A DNA stretch of 38,314 bases from Planctomycetaceae bacterium. GTDB taxonomy: Bacteria > Planctomycetota > Planctomycetia > Planctomycetales > Planctomycetaceae. The position numbers and the translations under genes were made by a program. The stretch spans positions 1 through 38,314 of the forward strand of contig JAJDEI010000263.1 in the NCBI GenBank assembly GCA_029259845.1. The letters run 5' to 3'. The notes below the pieces were generated by a model, which made no database searches, was not told where the DNA came from, and saw nothing but the letters and a program-made list of their open reading frames with translations. How positions within the stretch are numbered: position 1 is the stretch's first letter; the number at the start of each line of letters is the position of its first letter. Shown in pieces: positions 1 to 7,606 of the stretch.

Positions 1-60
1 CTCTATCAATCGAAGACCCAATCACTTACGACACTTCAAGTGCCATTCGGGTCAGGCACC
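1..60. repeat. Long terminal inverted repeat, left copy
   Basis: These 60 bases are the exact reverse complement of 38181-38240; I checked this base by base. The match stops on the inner side just after GTCAGGCACC. On the outer side it runs to the first base of the window, so its true length is unknown. At the right copy, an ATG with a strong ribosome binding site follows 66 bases further out (38307). A second, oppositely oriented copy of that gene may therefore lie just left of this window. The function as a mobile-element end is inferred. Confidence 0.9.
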
Positions 61-126
61 ATTTCGTGGGAGGGCGGCGTTGACAAACATCCCGAGTTCT
101 CGTCCCCACGAATTGGTGCCTGACCC
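49..126. repeat. REP-like inverted pair (GGGTCAGGCACC)
   Basis: GGGTCAGGCACC at 49-60 faces GGTGCCTGACCC at 115-126. The inner flanks (TTTCGTGGG and CCCACGAA) extend the pairing. The same motif pair occurs at 10246-10319 and 38119-38192, with a lone half at 30021-30032. Such short paired palindromes resemble REP/BIME sequences mobilised by REP-associated tyrosine transposases (established family knowledge). No such transposase is complete in this window. Confidence 0.8.
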
Positions 127-238
127 CGACCTCTCGGATCACGCAGTACGCAACGAGATCTTACTGCACCCGCCAGCACGGTCCTGAATCTCGATGAAAC
201 CGTCACCAACGAGTAAAGACGACGAAACGAGGCCGCCC

Positions 239-1675
239 ATGTTCACGTCCAATACTTTGCGAAACGTCGCCAGACGGCAGTTCCTGGGGCGAAGCTCGCT
301 GGGTATCGGTACGGCCGCCCTGGCGTCGTTACTGGGACGGGACGCCCCCGCCAGCGACGGTTTGAACAAGCTGCCGCACTTTCCGGCGCGAGCCCGGCGA
401 ATCATCTGGCTCACGCAGGCCGGCGCCCCTTCGCAGCTCGAACTGTTCGATCACAAGCCGCACCTCAAGGAACGATTCAACCAGGACTTGCCTGATTCGG
501 TACGCCAGGGGCAACGGTTGACAGGCATGACGTCCGGACAAGCACGGCTGCCGGTTGCTCCGTCAGCCTACAGTTTCCGGCAGTGTGGAGAGTCGGGCAT
601 GTGGCTGAGCGAACTCTTGCCGCACACCGCTCGCATCGCGGACCACATGTGCCTGATCCGTTCGCTGCATACCGAGGCCATCAACCACGACCCGGCCATG
701 ACCCTGCTGCAAACCGGCCATCAGATTGCCGGGCGGCCGTCACTGGGCGCCTGGTTGTCGTATGGCCTGGGATCCGAGAACGAGAATCTCCCGGCCTACG
801 TCGTGATGATCTCGCGGCCGAGCGGGCCGACGAATGCGCAGCCGCTTCACGAACGGATGTGGGGAGCCGGGTTCTTACCGTCGCGCCATCAGGGCGTCCG
901 TTTCAGTCCCGGCAAAGATCCGGTGCTGTTTCTTTCAAACCCCCCCGGAATCACGGCGGACCGTCGCCGTTCGATGATTGACGACCTTGCCGCCCTCAAC
1001 CGGCTGAAGTTGGCGGACTATCAGGACCCGAAAACGCAGGCTCGCATCGACCAGTACGAGTTGGCATTTCGCATGCAATCCACCGTGCCGGAACTGGCGG
1101 ACGTGTCGAACGAGCCGAAGTCAGTCTTTGACCATTACGGTCCGGAATCGCAAAAGCCCGGCACGTTTGCCGCCAATTGCCTGCTGGCTCGCCGCCTCGC
1201 CGAGCGTGGCGTGCGTTTCATTCAGCTCTATCATCGTGGCTGGGACCAGCACAACAACCTGCCTTCAGGCATCAAAAGCCAGTGTTACGATGTCGACCAA
1301 CCGACGGCCGCGCTCGTCGAGGAACTTGACATGCGAGGATTGTTGGAAGACACGCTGGTGGTCTGGGGTGGCGAATTCGGACGGACCGTTTATTCGCAGG
1401 GAACGCTCACATCGGAAAATTACGGCCGCGATCATCATCCCCGCTGCTTCTCGATGTGGATGGCCGGAGCGGGAGTGAAACCCGGCTGCACCATCGGCGA
1501 GACGGACGATTATTCCTACAGCGTCGTCCGCGACCCGGTTCACATCCATGACCTGAACGCCACGGTACTCCATCTGTTGGGCATGGACCATACACGCCTG
1601 ACGTTCCGCCACCAGGGCCGCGACTACCGCCTGACCGATGTTCACGGCGAGCTCGTGACTGGTGCGCTGGCGTAA
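239..1675 (+). CDS. DUF1501 family protein, Tat-exported
   Basis: This 478-residue protein belongs to the planctomycetal DUF1501 family, which is related to the sulfatase/alkaline phosphatase fold; its biochemical role is not established. The ATG at 239 is chosen over the in-frame one at 194 because GAGG lies six bases upstream and a twin-arginine signal (RR at 12-13, then a hydrophobic stretch) starts at once. Family motifs seen are WDQH (about 335-338), GGEFGR (about 377-382), GRDHHP (about 396-401) and the C-terminal [11 protein letters not shown] block with GRDYRLTD. It is closely similar in layout to the protein at 28486-29910, which directly follows a DUF1553 gene. Here no DUF1553 gene is present upstream; a REP-like pair lies there instead. 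Confidence 0.93.
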   Translation: MFTSNTLRNVARRQFLGRSSLGIGTAALASLLGRDAPASDGLNKLPHFPARARRIIWLTQAGAPSQLELFDHKPHLKERFNQDLPDSVRQGQRLTGMTSGQARLPVAPSAYSFRQCGESGMWLSELLPHTARIADHMCLIRSLHTEAINHDPAMTLLQTGHQIAGRPSLGAWLSYGLGSENENLPAYVVMISRPSGPTNAQPLHERMWGAGFLPSRHQGVRFSPGKDPVLFLSNPPGITADRRRSMIDDLAALNRLKLADYQDPKTQARIDQYELAFRMQSTVPELADVSNEPKSVFDHYGPESQKPGTFAANCLLARRLAERGVRFIQLYHRGWDQHNNLPSGIKSQCYDVDQPTAALVEELDMRGLLEDTLVVWGGEFGRTVYSQGTLTSENYGRDHHPRCFSMWMAGAGVKPGCTIGETDDYSYSVVRDPVHIHDLNATVLHLLGMDHTRLTFRHQGRDYRLTDVHGELVTGALA

Positions 1676-1730
1676 GTGAATCGAGGAGCGGCGGCGGGTT
1701 GGTATCGGCATCGGCGCATTCTGCGAGTGT

Positions 1731-2114
1731 CACGACGGGCTGCAGACCACCCAGCGGCAGGTGCTGCCCAAACGCCCGGTCGGACGGGCGATCTGGTGTG
1801 TGCTTCCCCCTTGGAACGGGTTGGCGCGGTGCCGTGAACACGGAACGCTGTCGATCGACAACAACCTGAGCGAGCGTCGTGTTCGGCCCGTCGCGATCGA
1901 CCGCAAGAATCACCTGTATCTGGGCAGCGATTACAGCGGGAAGGCGGCCGCGATTCTGGACAGCCTCATGGCCAGCGCGAAGGTGAACTCGATGGAGCCG
2001 TTCGCCTACGTGTGCGATCCGTTCGTGCGGCTGTCCGGCAATCGTCCGGATGATCTGTCCGAGTTGCTGCCTGACGAAAGGCTCAAGGCGTGTCGCGGGC
2101 TTCGGCGCGGCTGA
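1731..2114 (+). pseudogene. IS66 family transposase, C-terminal remnant
   Basis: The frame encodes the C-terminal end of an IS66 transposase. It reads LPKRPVGRAI, then the hallmark IDNNLSERRVRPVAIDRKN, then LGSDYSGKAAAILDSLMASAK and an ending with ELLPDERLKA. The catalytic N-terminal and central parts are missing, and the remnant starts about 55 bases after the stop of the DUF1501 gene. No partner IS66 genes (tnpB-type) and no clear insertion ends are visible. It is a decayed element lying between two convergent DUF1501 genes and should not be functional. Confidence 0.85.
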
Positions 2115-2163
2115 GACAGCCGCGGCACACGGTGTTCTGCGGGCTGTCGGATTCAACGGGCTG

Positions 2164-3564
2164 TCAAACCAGTTCCGGGATCGGCGTACCGTAGGGGATC
2201 AGCGGGACGGGGCGGCCGGCGAAATCAGGGATCATCTCCCGGTAGTCGATGCCGAGGAACCGGTACACCGTCGCCAGCAGATCGTTGGGGTCGAGCTGGC
2301 GGGTCTTCGGACGTTCGCCCTTGGCTGTGGTCGAGCCGATGACCTGCCCGGTCGGCATGCCGCCACCGGAGACCAACACCGACATGGCGCCCGGATAGTG
2401 GTCGCGTCCGGGCTGGACCACACGCGACGCGGTTCCCTTTTGCGGGTTGATGTGCGGCGTCCGGCCGAACTCGCCCGAAACAATCACCATGACTTTCTTG
2501 TCGAGGCCGCGCTCGTAGATGTCTTCGATCAGCGTGGCGATCGCGCGGTCAAACACCGGCAGCCGGGCGCGGGCATCGTCGAACAGGTGGCCGTTGACCG
2601 CGTGAATGTCCCAGTTGCCGATGGCACCGGGGATGCTGGGGTTCTGCATCTGCATGGTGACGAAGCTCGTCCCCGCCTCGACCAGCCGCCTCGCCAACAG
2701 CGTCCGTTGGCCCCACTTGTGACGACCGTATTTGTCGCGCAGCTTGGGATCTTCCTCCGACAAATCGAACGCCTTCTGGGCCCGGCTGCTGGTCAGCAGG
2801 CTGACGGCTTCGCGGTTGTATTTGTCCATCGACTCCATCACGCGCGACTGGTCGATGTCGCGGCGGAGGTTGTCGAACGCCTTCAGCAGCAGGCTGCGGT
2901 CGTCCAACCGGTCTTTGATGTTCGGCAGGAGCGACAGGTTTTGGACTTTGAAATCCGGGGCGTTCGGATCTCCCCCCACAACGAACGGCAAGTACGCCGG
3001 TCCGAGGTCGGCGCTGCCCCCACCGTAAACATTGGGCGAGTCGGCGACGTAGCGGGGCATGGCCGGATCACGGCGACCCTCCAGCATCTTTGAGACGATC
3101 GGCCCCAGGCAGGGGTACTGCGCGAGAGGATCGAGCAGCTTGAACGGTTTCTTTCCGGATAGGAATCGCCCTGCCCCGGCTGCGTGATTGGCGAATCCGT
3201 GTGAGATCGACCTGATGAGCGTGAACTTGTCGGCGACCTGGGCGTGCAGCGGCAGATGCTCGCAAATGTCGATCCCGGGCACGTTGGTCGCGATCGGCAC
3301 GCACTCACCCCGGTAGTCGATCGGGGCCTCCGGCTTGAGGTCGTAGGTCTCCATGTGGCTGGGACCGCCCTGCAGCCAGATCAGAATGACCGACGTATCC
3401 GTCGGCCCCTGTCCCACGCGATTCGGGCCGGCGTCTTTGGCGAGAGCCCGCGAGCGGAGCAGGTCACCCAGGGCCAGTCCCCCCAAGGCGAGCGATCCGG
3501 CTTCCAGGAAGCTGCGCCGGCCGATCGGACCGGGACAGGCCATTGTGGCCGCTTGGATGTTCAT
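2164..3564 (-). CDS. DUF1501 family protein, Tat-exported
   Basis: This 466-residue DUF1501 protein is from a different subfamily than the ones at 239 and 28486. The start at 3564 has GGAAGG about eight bases upstream and gives a twin-arginine signal (RR at 16-17, then LALGGLALGDLL); an in-frame ATG at 3690 would add 42 unlikely residues. Visible motifs are WLQGGPSHMETYDLKP near the N-terminus, NWDIHAVNG, SGEFGRTP and GRDHYPGAMS, and a C-terminal DPNDLLATVYRFLGID block. The family is known for export and for a fold related to sulfatases, but no substrate is known. It is convergent with the IS66 remnant and has no DUF1553 partner next to it. Confidence 0.92.
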   Translation of the reverse strand: MNIQAATMACPGPIGRRSFLEAGSLALGGLALGDLLRSRALAKDAGPNRVGQGPTDTSVILIWLQGGPSHMETYDLKPEAPIDYRGECVPIATNVPGIDICEHLPLHAQVADKFTLIRSISHGFANHAAGAGRFLSGKKPFKLLDPLAQYPCLGPIVSKMLEGRRDPAMPRYVADSPNVYGGGSADLGPAYLPFVVGGDPNAPDFKVQNLSLLPNIKDRLDDRSLLLKAFDNLRRDIDQSRVMESMDKYNREAVSLLTSSRAQKAFDLSEEDPKLRDKYGRHKWGQRTLLARRLVEAGTSFVTMQMQNPSIPGAIGNWDIHAVNGHLFDDARARLPVFDRAIATLIEDIYERGLDKKVMVIVSGEFGRTPHINPQKGTASRVVQPGRDHYPGAMSVLVSGGGMPTGQVIGSTTAKGERPKTRQLDPNDLLATVYRFLGIDYREMIPDFAGRPVPLIPYGTPIPELV

Positions 3565-3915
3565 GCGAGAGACCTTCCGATATCGGAGGCGCGTCAGAGC
3601 CGGGATGGCCAGACAGCATCCGTTTCGATTATCCCGAGGCTGATCCCCCATCGTCAACTGCTCTGCGATGGTCGCGTCCCGATTCCCCATCGGTTAGGGC
3701 GTCGTCCACACTGCGATCCGAGGACTTGCCGCAAACCGGCAGCCGCCCCGCTGCTCACGCTCCGTGCACTGATGGCCGCTATCACGCTGTCACCCCATCA
3801 CTCCGTCACGCTTCCACTCCGACACCCATCCCGACAATCACTTCGGCATCCACGTCTGCCAGAACTGAGGGACCACCGCCGATTGGCGCCAACTCCCGAA
3901 TCCTGTCCGAACCGC
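3565..3915. other. Intergenic region between divergent genes
   Basis: This stretch starts the roughly 700-base gap between the divergent DUF1501 gene (start 3564) and the acyltransferase gene (start 4267). It must contain the promoter for at least the minus-strand gene, but I could not pick a convincing -35/-10 pair. The middle (about 3790-3860) is pyrimidine-rich on the plus strand. No credible gene is seen on either strand. Confidence 0.5.
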
Positions 3916-4072
3916 AGGGCAAACGTTTTGTTGAAGTTGGGGCGTCGCGCCAACGGCGACCGTCGCCGTTGGCTCCGGGCTAACACTAATCCACAACTCC
4001 GGTTAGCCCGGAGGCATCGCCGACGGCGGATCACCGACAATCCCCCCCCCACGTGAAAAACACGTTTGCCCT
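3916..4072. mobile_element. 157-bp non-coding element with terminal inverted repeats (copy 1)
   Basis: The element starts AGGGCAAACG and ends CGTTTGCCCT, a perfect 10-bp inverted repeat. Inside are two perfect 11-bp hairpins: GCCAACGGCGA at 3949-3959 with its complement at 3963-3973, and TCCGGGCTAAC at 3974-3984 with GTTAGCCCGGA at 4002-4012. A second copy is at 11833-11987 and shares an identical 45-base core (3940-3984). Imperfect direct repeats flank it: GTCCGAACCGC at 3905-3915 and GTCCAAACCGA at 4073-4083. It has no coding capacity and looks like a MITE. Both copies lie between divergently transcribed genes. Confidence 0.8.
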
Positions 4073-4266
4073 GTCCAAACCGACCGGTCGGTTGAATCAC
4101 CAATTTGGATCAGGTAGTGTGGGTTTCCTAGGCGGATTGCGCGAATCGTCCAGGGTTCGCAGGCCTTGTCTGCTGGTGGCGTCGTGTTGCACCGGGCATT
4201 CGCTTCCTGCCCGGATAGCGAGATAAGCCGTAACATTTCAGACCGTGAGCGGTAGAGAGTTTCTTG

Positions 4267-5595
4267 ATGACAGAGCCGACGCCAAGCTTGCCGACGACGT
4301 CCGGGAGTTCCTCCAAGCGGATTCTGTCGCTCGACCAGTTTCGCGGCTACACGGTCGTCGGCATGCTGCTGGTCAACTACCTGGGCAGCTTCAACGCATG
4401 CCCCACGATTCTGAGACATAGCCACGACTACATCAGCTATGCCGACACGATCATGCCGCAGTTTCTGTTTGCGGTCGGGTTCGCTTTTCGTTTGACCTTC
4501 GGGCGGCGGGCGGCGCGACAGGGAGCGGCGGCAGCTTACTGGCATATGGTGCGGCGGCTGTTGGGACTCGTCTTGATTTCCATCGTGATTTACAGCGTCG
4601 ATGCGCCGGCCAAGTCGTGGGAAGCGTTGGTGGGCCTCGACAAAGGGGAATTGATGACCAGTCTGCTCAAGCGGAACTGGTTCCAGACGCTGATGCATAT
4701 TGCGGTGACGTCGCTATGGATTCTGCCGGTCATTCGATCGGGGGTTGGCGTGCGGACGCTGTGGATGGTCGGCTCGGCGGCGGCCCACGTGGGACTGTCG
4801 TACGGGTTCGCTTACGAATGGGTCAACTCGAATCCGAACGGGATCGACGGCGGCCCGCTCGGTTTTCTGACGTGGACGATCCCCGCCATGATGGGCACGT
4901 TCGCCTGTGACGCGATCGCCGGTGCCCAAGGGAAACCCAAACTGGGACGCATGGTCCTTGGGTCGTTTTTGCTGATGGGATTCGGCTGGGTGATCTCCTG
5001 CGGGACCCGGATGTACGACGTGCCGCCCGACATGGTCGAGGAGATGGCGGGCCAGCAACTGGCAAAAGATCCGGTCTTCCCGCCGATGGAGCAGATCAAG
5101 GCCCACTTCGCGCAGGATCGCGACAAGCTGTTGGCCGAACCACCATTCGTACCGCCTCCGCACAGTGCGGTCAGCGACGAACCGGAAGCTGATGGTTCAC
5201 AGCGCCGTAGCGAATTCATGCGGTGGCTGCTCGACCCGGTGCCGAGAGACAAAGATGAAAGCGACAAGTACCGCAAGTGGAACTACTGGATGATGAGCCA
5301 GCGTGGCGGCACGCTGGCTTACCTGACGTTCTCCGCGGGCTTCTCGCTATTCGTGTACGTCCTGTTCTATATCGCGTGCGATATCGGCAGTTTTCGGTCG
5401 ACGTTCTTTAATTCGTTCGGCGTGAATGCTTTGGCGGCTTATATTCTGCATGAGATGGTTGGCGAAGCCGTTAAGCCGTTCGTCCCCCGGGATGTGCCCG
5501 GCTGGTACATGACCGCGAGCCTGGTGCTGTTTTTCGCCATCAACTACATCATCCTTCGCCATCTGGAGAAGGAGGAGATTTACCTGAAGCTGTAA
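4267..5595 (+). CDS. COG4299/DUF5009-type membrane acyltransferase
   Basis: This 442-residue multi-pass membrane protein resembles the COG4299 family, whose best-known relative is heparan-alpha-glucosaminide N-acetyltransferase. It carries the N-terminal signature RILSLDQFRGYTVVGMLLVN (residues 18-37, D23 and R26 conserved), followed by ADTIMPQFLFAVGFAFR. Several hydrophobic segments follow, and a charged loop (about 250-345) ends in NYWMM before the last membrane block. The ATG at 4267 follows an in-frame TTG at 4264; the ATG is preferred. The next gene is a paralogue in tandem, and the two share LLAEPPFV and NYWMM. Transfer of an acyl group to an external sugar is inferred from the family. 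Confidence 0.88.
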   Translation: MTEPTPSLPTTSGSSSKRILSLDQFRGYTVVGMLLVNYLGSFNACPTILRHSHDYISYADTIMPQFLFAVGFAFRLTFGRRAARQGAAAAYWHMVRRLLGLVLISIVIYSVDAPAKSWEALVGLDKGELMTSLLKRNWFQTLMHIAVTSLWILPVIRSGVGVRTLWMVGSAAAHVGLSYGFAYEWVNSNPNGIDGGPLGFLTWTIPAMMGTFACDAIAGAQGKPKLGRMVLGSFLLMGFGWVISCGTRMYDVPPDMVEEMAGQQLAKDPVFPPMEQIKAHFAQDRDKLLAEPPFVPPPHSAVSDEPEADGSQRRSEFMRWLLDPVPRDKDESDKYRKWNYWMMSQRGGTLAYLTFSAGFSLFVYVLFYIACDIGSFRSTFFNSFGVNALAAYILHEMVGEAVKPFVPRDVPGWYMTASLVLFFAINYIILRHLEKEEIYLKL

Positions 5596-5607
5596 GCACC
5601 CCGGTGG

Positions 5608-5676
5608 GGGAGGGCGAGGCTCGCGCCGAGCCGGCGCGGGCTCTCGTACGAAGCTCGACGGGAGCCTCGCCCTCCC
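5608..5676. terminator. Hairpin between tandem acyltransferase genes
   Basis: GGGAGGGCGAGGCTC at 5608-5622 pairs perfectly with GAGCCTCGCCCTCCC at 5662-5676. A run of six T follows at 5683-5688 on the plus strand, so the structure could end transcription of the first acyltransferase gene. The loop is long (39 bases) and contains smaller GC-rich pairings. A half copy of the same motif is near 34482-34496, so it may instead be a dispersed repeat. Confidence 0.5.
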
Positions 5677-5720
5677 GGCACATTTTTTATTTCCTTCTCA
5701 GCCGCTGTTAGGTTGTTCCC

Positions 5721-7088
5721 ATGGCTCAAGACACAGGCACAGCGACGTCTCCCTCGTCCACGTCCGCACGCAACGACGGCAACGGTGCCGGCAGCCTCGC
5801 CACATCGGCACCGGCGGCCTCGCAGGGGGTCACGGCATTCGCCGCCTCGCAGCGGATCCTTTCGATGGACCAGTACCGTGGGTACTGTGTCGCGGGCATG
5901 TTCGTCGTCAACTTTCTGGGCGGGATGGCGGTCACGCATCAGTTTCTCAAACACAACAACACGCACTTCAGTTGGGCCGACTCGATCATGCCCGGCTTTC
6001 TGTTTGCGTGCGGGTTTTCCTTTCGCCTGTCGGTGCTCAAGCGCGTGCCGCGGCTGGGGCGGGCAAAAACCTACCTCGGCGTGGCCCGTCGGAGCCTGGC
6101 GCTCGTTCTCATCTCGCTCGTGGCGTACGGCGTGGGGGGCGGGTTCGATTCTTTCAACGACATGACGGCCGAAGGACTTCGAGAATTCGCCGCATCGCTG
6201 TTGAAGGCGGATCTCTGGGAAGTGCTGGCGATCATCGGCGTGCTGCAGTTGTTGCTGCTGCCGGTCATCGGGACGCGGCCGCGCGTGCGGCTGGCGAGCA
6301 TTGTGGTGTTGTCGGCCGGGCACTTCGCACTTTCAGCTTGGTTTAACTACCGGTTTGTGTACGGCCTGCCGACCTGGATGGATGGCTACTTCGGGCTGGA
6401 AGGCAAGCGAGCGTGGGACGGCGGATGCTTCGGGCTCCTCTCCTGGGCGATTCCCATGCTGGCCGGCACGCTCGTGTATGATTTGATGTCATCCCGGTCG
6501 CCGCGCAAGTCGGTCGCACCGCTACTGGCTTGGGCATGCGGGTTGATGCTGCTCGGTTACGGCCTCTCCTGCTTCACCACGCTCTACGACGTGACCGACG
6601 CAGAAGCGGAGGCCGCTGCTGCTGAAAACGACAACTCCCAACCGAAAACGCCGTCCCGCTTCGCGGACTCGCCGGTGATCCCTCCTTTGTCCAAGGCTGC
6701 GGGCCGCCCGTGGACGTCGTTGCTGGCCGAACCGCCGTTTGTTGTCCCACCGCCGCCGGAATCACGGAAGCTCAACTATTGGATGATGGACAAACGGGTC
6801 GTGACTCAGTCGTTCATCCTGTTTTCGACCGGGTTTGCCATAGCCGCCTACGTGCTGTTCATCGTGGCGTGCGATCTGTGGGGCCTCGAAGTCGGCGTGT
6901 TCCGCACGTTCGGCCAAAACGCGCTGGCGGCCTACATCATTCACTACCCCATCAAGGAAATGGTGCACGCCTTCACCCCGGACGATTCGCCCGTTTGGTG
7001 GACGACCACCGGTCTGGCCCTGTTCTTTCTGGTCACGTACATGTTCGTCCGCTTCCTGGAACGCAACCGGCTGTATCTGAAACTGTAG
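5721..7088 (+). CDS. COG4299/DUF5009-type membrane acyltransferase, paralogue
   Basis: This 455-residue protein is a tandem paralogue of the gene at 4267. The signature RILSMDQYRGYCVAGMFVVN is at residues 45-64 (D50, R53), preceded by a low-complexity Ala/Ser/Thr-rich tail of about 44 residues that probably lies in the cytoplasm. ADSIMPGFLFACGFSFR follows, then alternating hydrophobic segments, a Pro-rich loop (LLAEPPFVVPPPPE), NYWMMDKR, and a C-terminal membrane block with NALAAYIIH. It ends in ERNRLYLKL, matching EKEEIYLKL in its neighbour. Family relatives move acetyl groups across membranes onto glucosamine; the substrate here is unknown. The pair probably arose by duplication and diverged strongly. 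Confidence 0.88.
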   Translation: MAQDTGTATSPSSTSARNDGNGAGSLATSAPAASQGVTAFAASQRILSMDQYRGYCVAGMFVVNFLGGMAVTHQFLKHNNTHFSWADSIMPGFLFACGFSFRLSVLKRVPRLGRAKTYLGVARRSLALVLISLVAYGVGGGFDSFNDMTAEGLREFAASLLKADLWEVLAIIGVLQLLLLPVIGTRPRVRLASIVVLSAGHFALSAWFNYRFVYGLPTWMDGYFGLEGKRAWDGGCFGLLSWAIPMLAGTLVYDLMSSRSPRKSVAPLLAWACGLMLLGYGLSCFTTLYDVTDAEAEAAAAENDNSQPKTPSRFADSPVIPPLSKAAGRPWTSLLAEPPFVVPPPPESRKLNYWMMDKRVVTQSFILFSTGFAIAAYVLFIVACDLWGLEVGVFRTFGQNALAAYIIHYPIKEMVHAFTPDDSPVWWTTTGLALFFLVTYMFVRFLERNRLYLKL

Positions 7089-7183
7089 TTCGCGTCGATT
7101 TTCGACTGGCGGGTTTGTCGCTAAGACTCGGAGTCGTCCACCGACCATTGACGAGACGGATTCGCGAGGACGCACGTTCCGAC

Positions 7184-7558
7184 GGGTGGCCCAGCCGGCG
7201 CGGCTGGGTCGCGAAGCGACAGGGTGCTTCACACTCGGCGTCCGGACATTTGCAGCAGGCTCTCAGTTCGACTTTCGCACTTTCTGAGACATTGGGCACG
7301 CCAGATTGGCTCGCGTCACAGAATCACTTTACTTCCCTATTTTGCAGGTGTTCGACGCTTTTCGGCGCTTCGGCGCCGAAGATTTGCCGGAGGAATATTG
7401 TGACACCCGCCCCAAGCTCCGGGGTGCCAAAAAGACAATTCTACCTATGAAACAAGGGGCTGTTGCCAATTCGACCGCTGAAAACTGCGAAAGTCGAACT
7501 CAGCGGAGTGTGAGACATCTTGTGTCTGCGGCACCCAGCCGCGCCGGTTGGGCCACCC
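7184..7558. repeat. Large foldback structure in intergenic gap
   Basis: This lies in the 518-base gap between the acyltransferase stop (7088) and the stop of the barrel protein gene (7607), which converge. Outer arms GGGTGGCCCAGCCGGCGCGG (from 7184) and its imperfect complement (7533-7558) enclose a second perfect 15-bp pair: AGTTCGACTTTCGCA at 7265-7279 and TGCGAAAGTCGAACT at 7486-7500. The loop (7280-7485) contains further small GC-rich hairpins near 7367-7385. No credible gene lies inside. It may act as a two-sided terminator or be a dispersed repeat. Confidence 0.7.
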
Positions 7559-7606
7559 CTGCTGGCGTCTTCAGGACGATGTGACGAACCGCGAGCGGCG
7601 ACGTGA

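Noticed and set aside
1731-2114. Functional IS66 element
   Set aside because: Only the C-terminal end is present; the catalytic core, accessory genes and ends are missing.
2050-3093. 347-codon plus-strand open frame across the IS66 remnant and DUF1501 gene
   Set aside because: Most of it is antisense to the conserved DUF1501 gene and it shows no family motif of its own.
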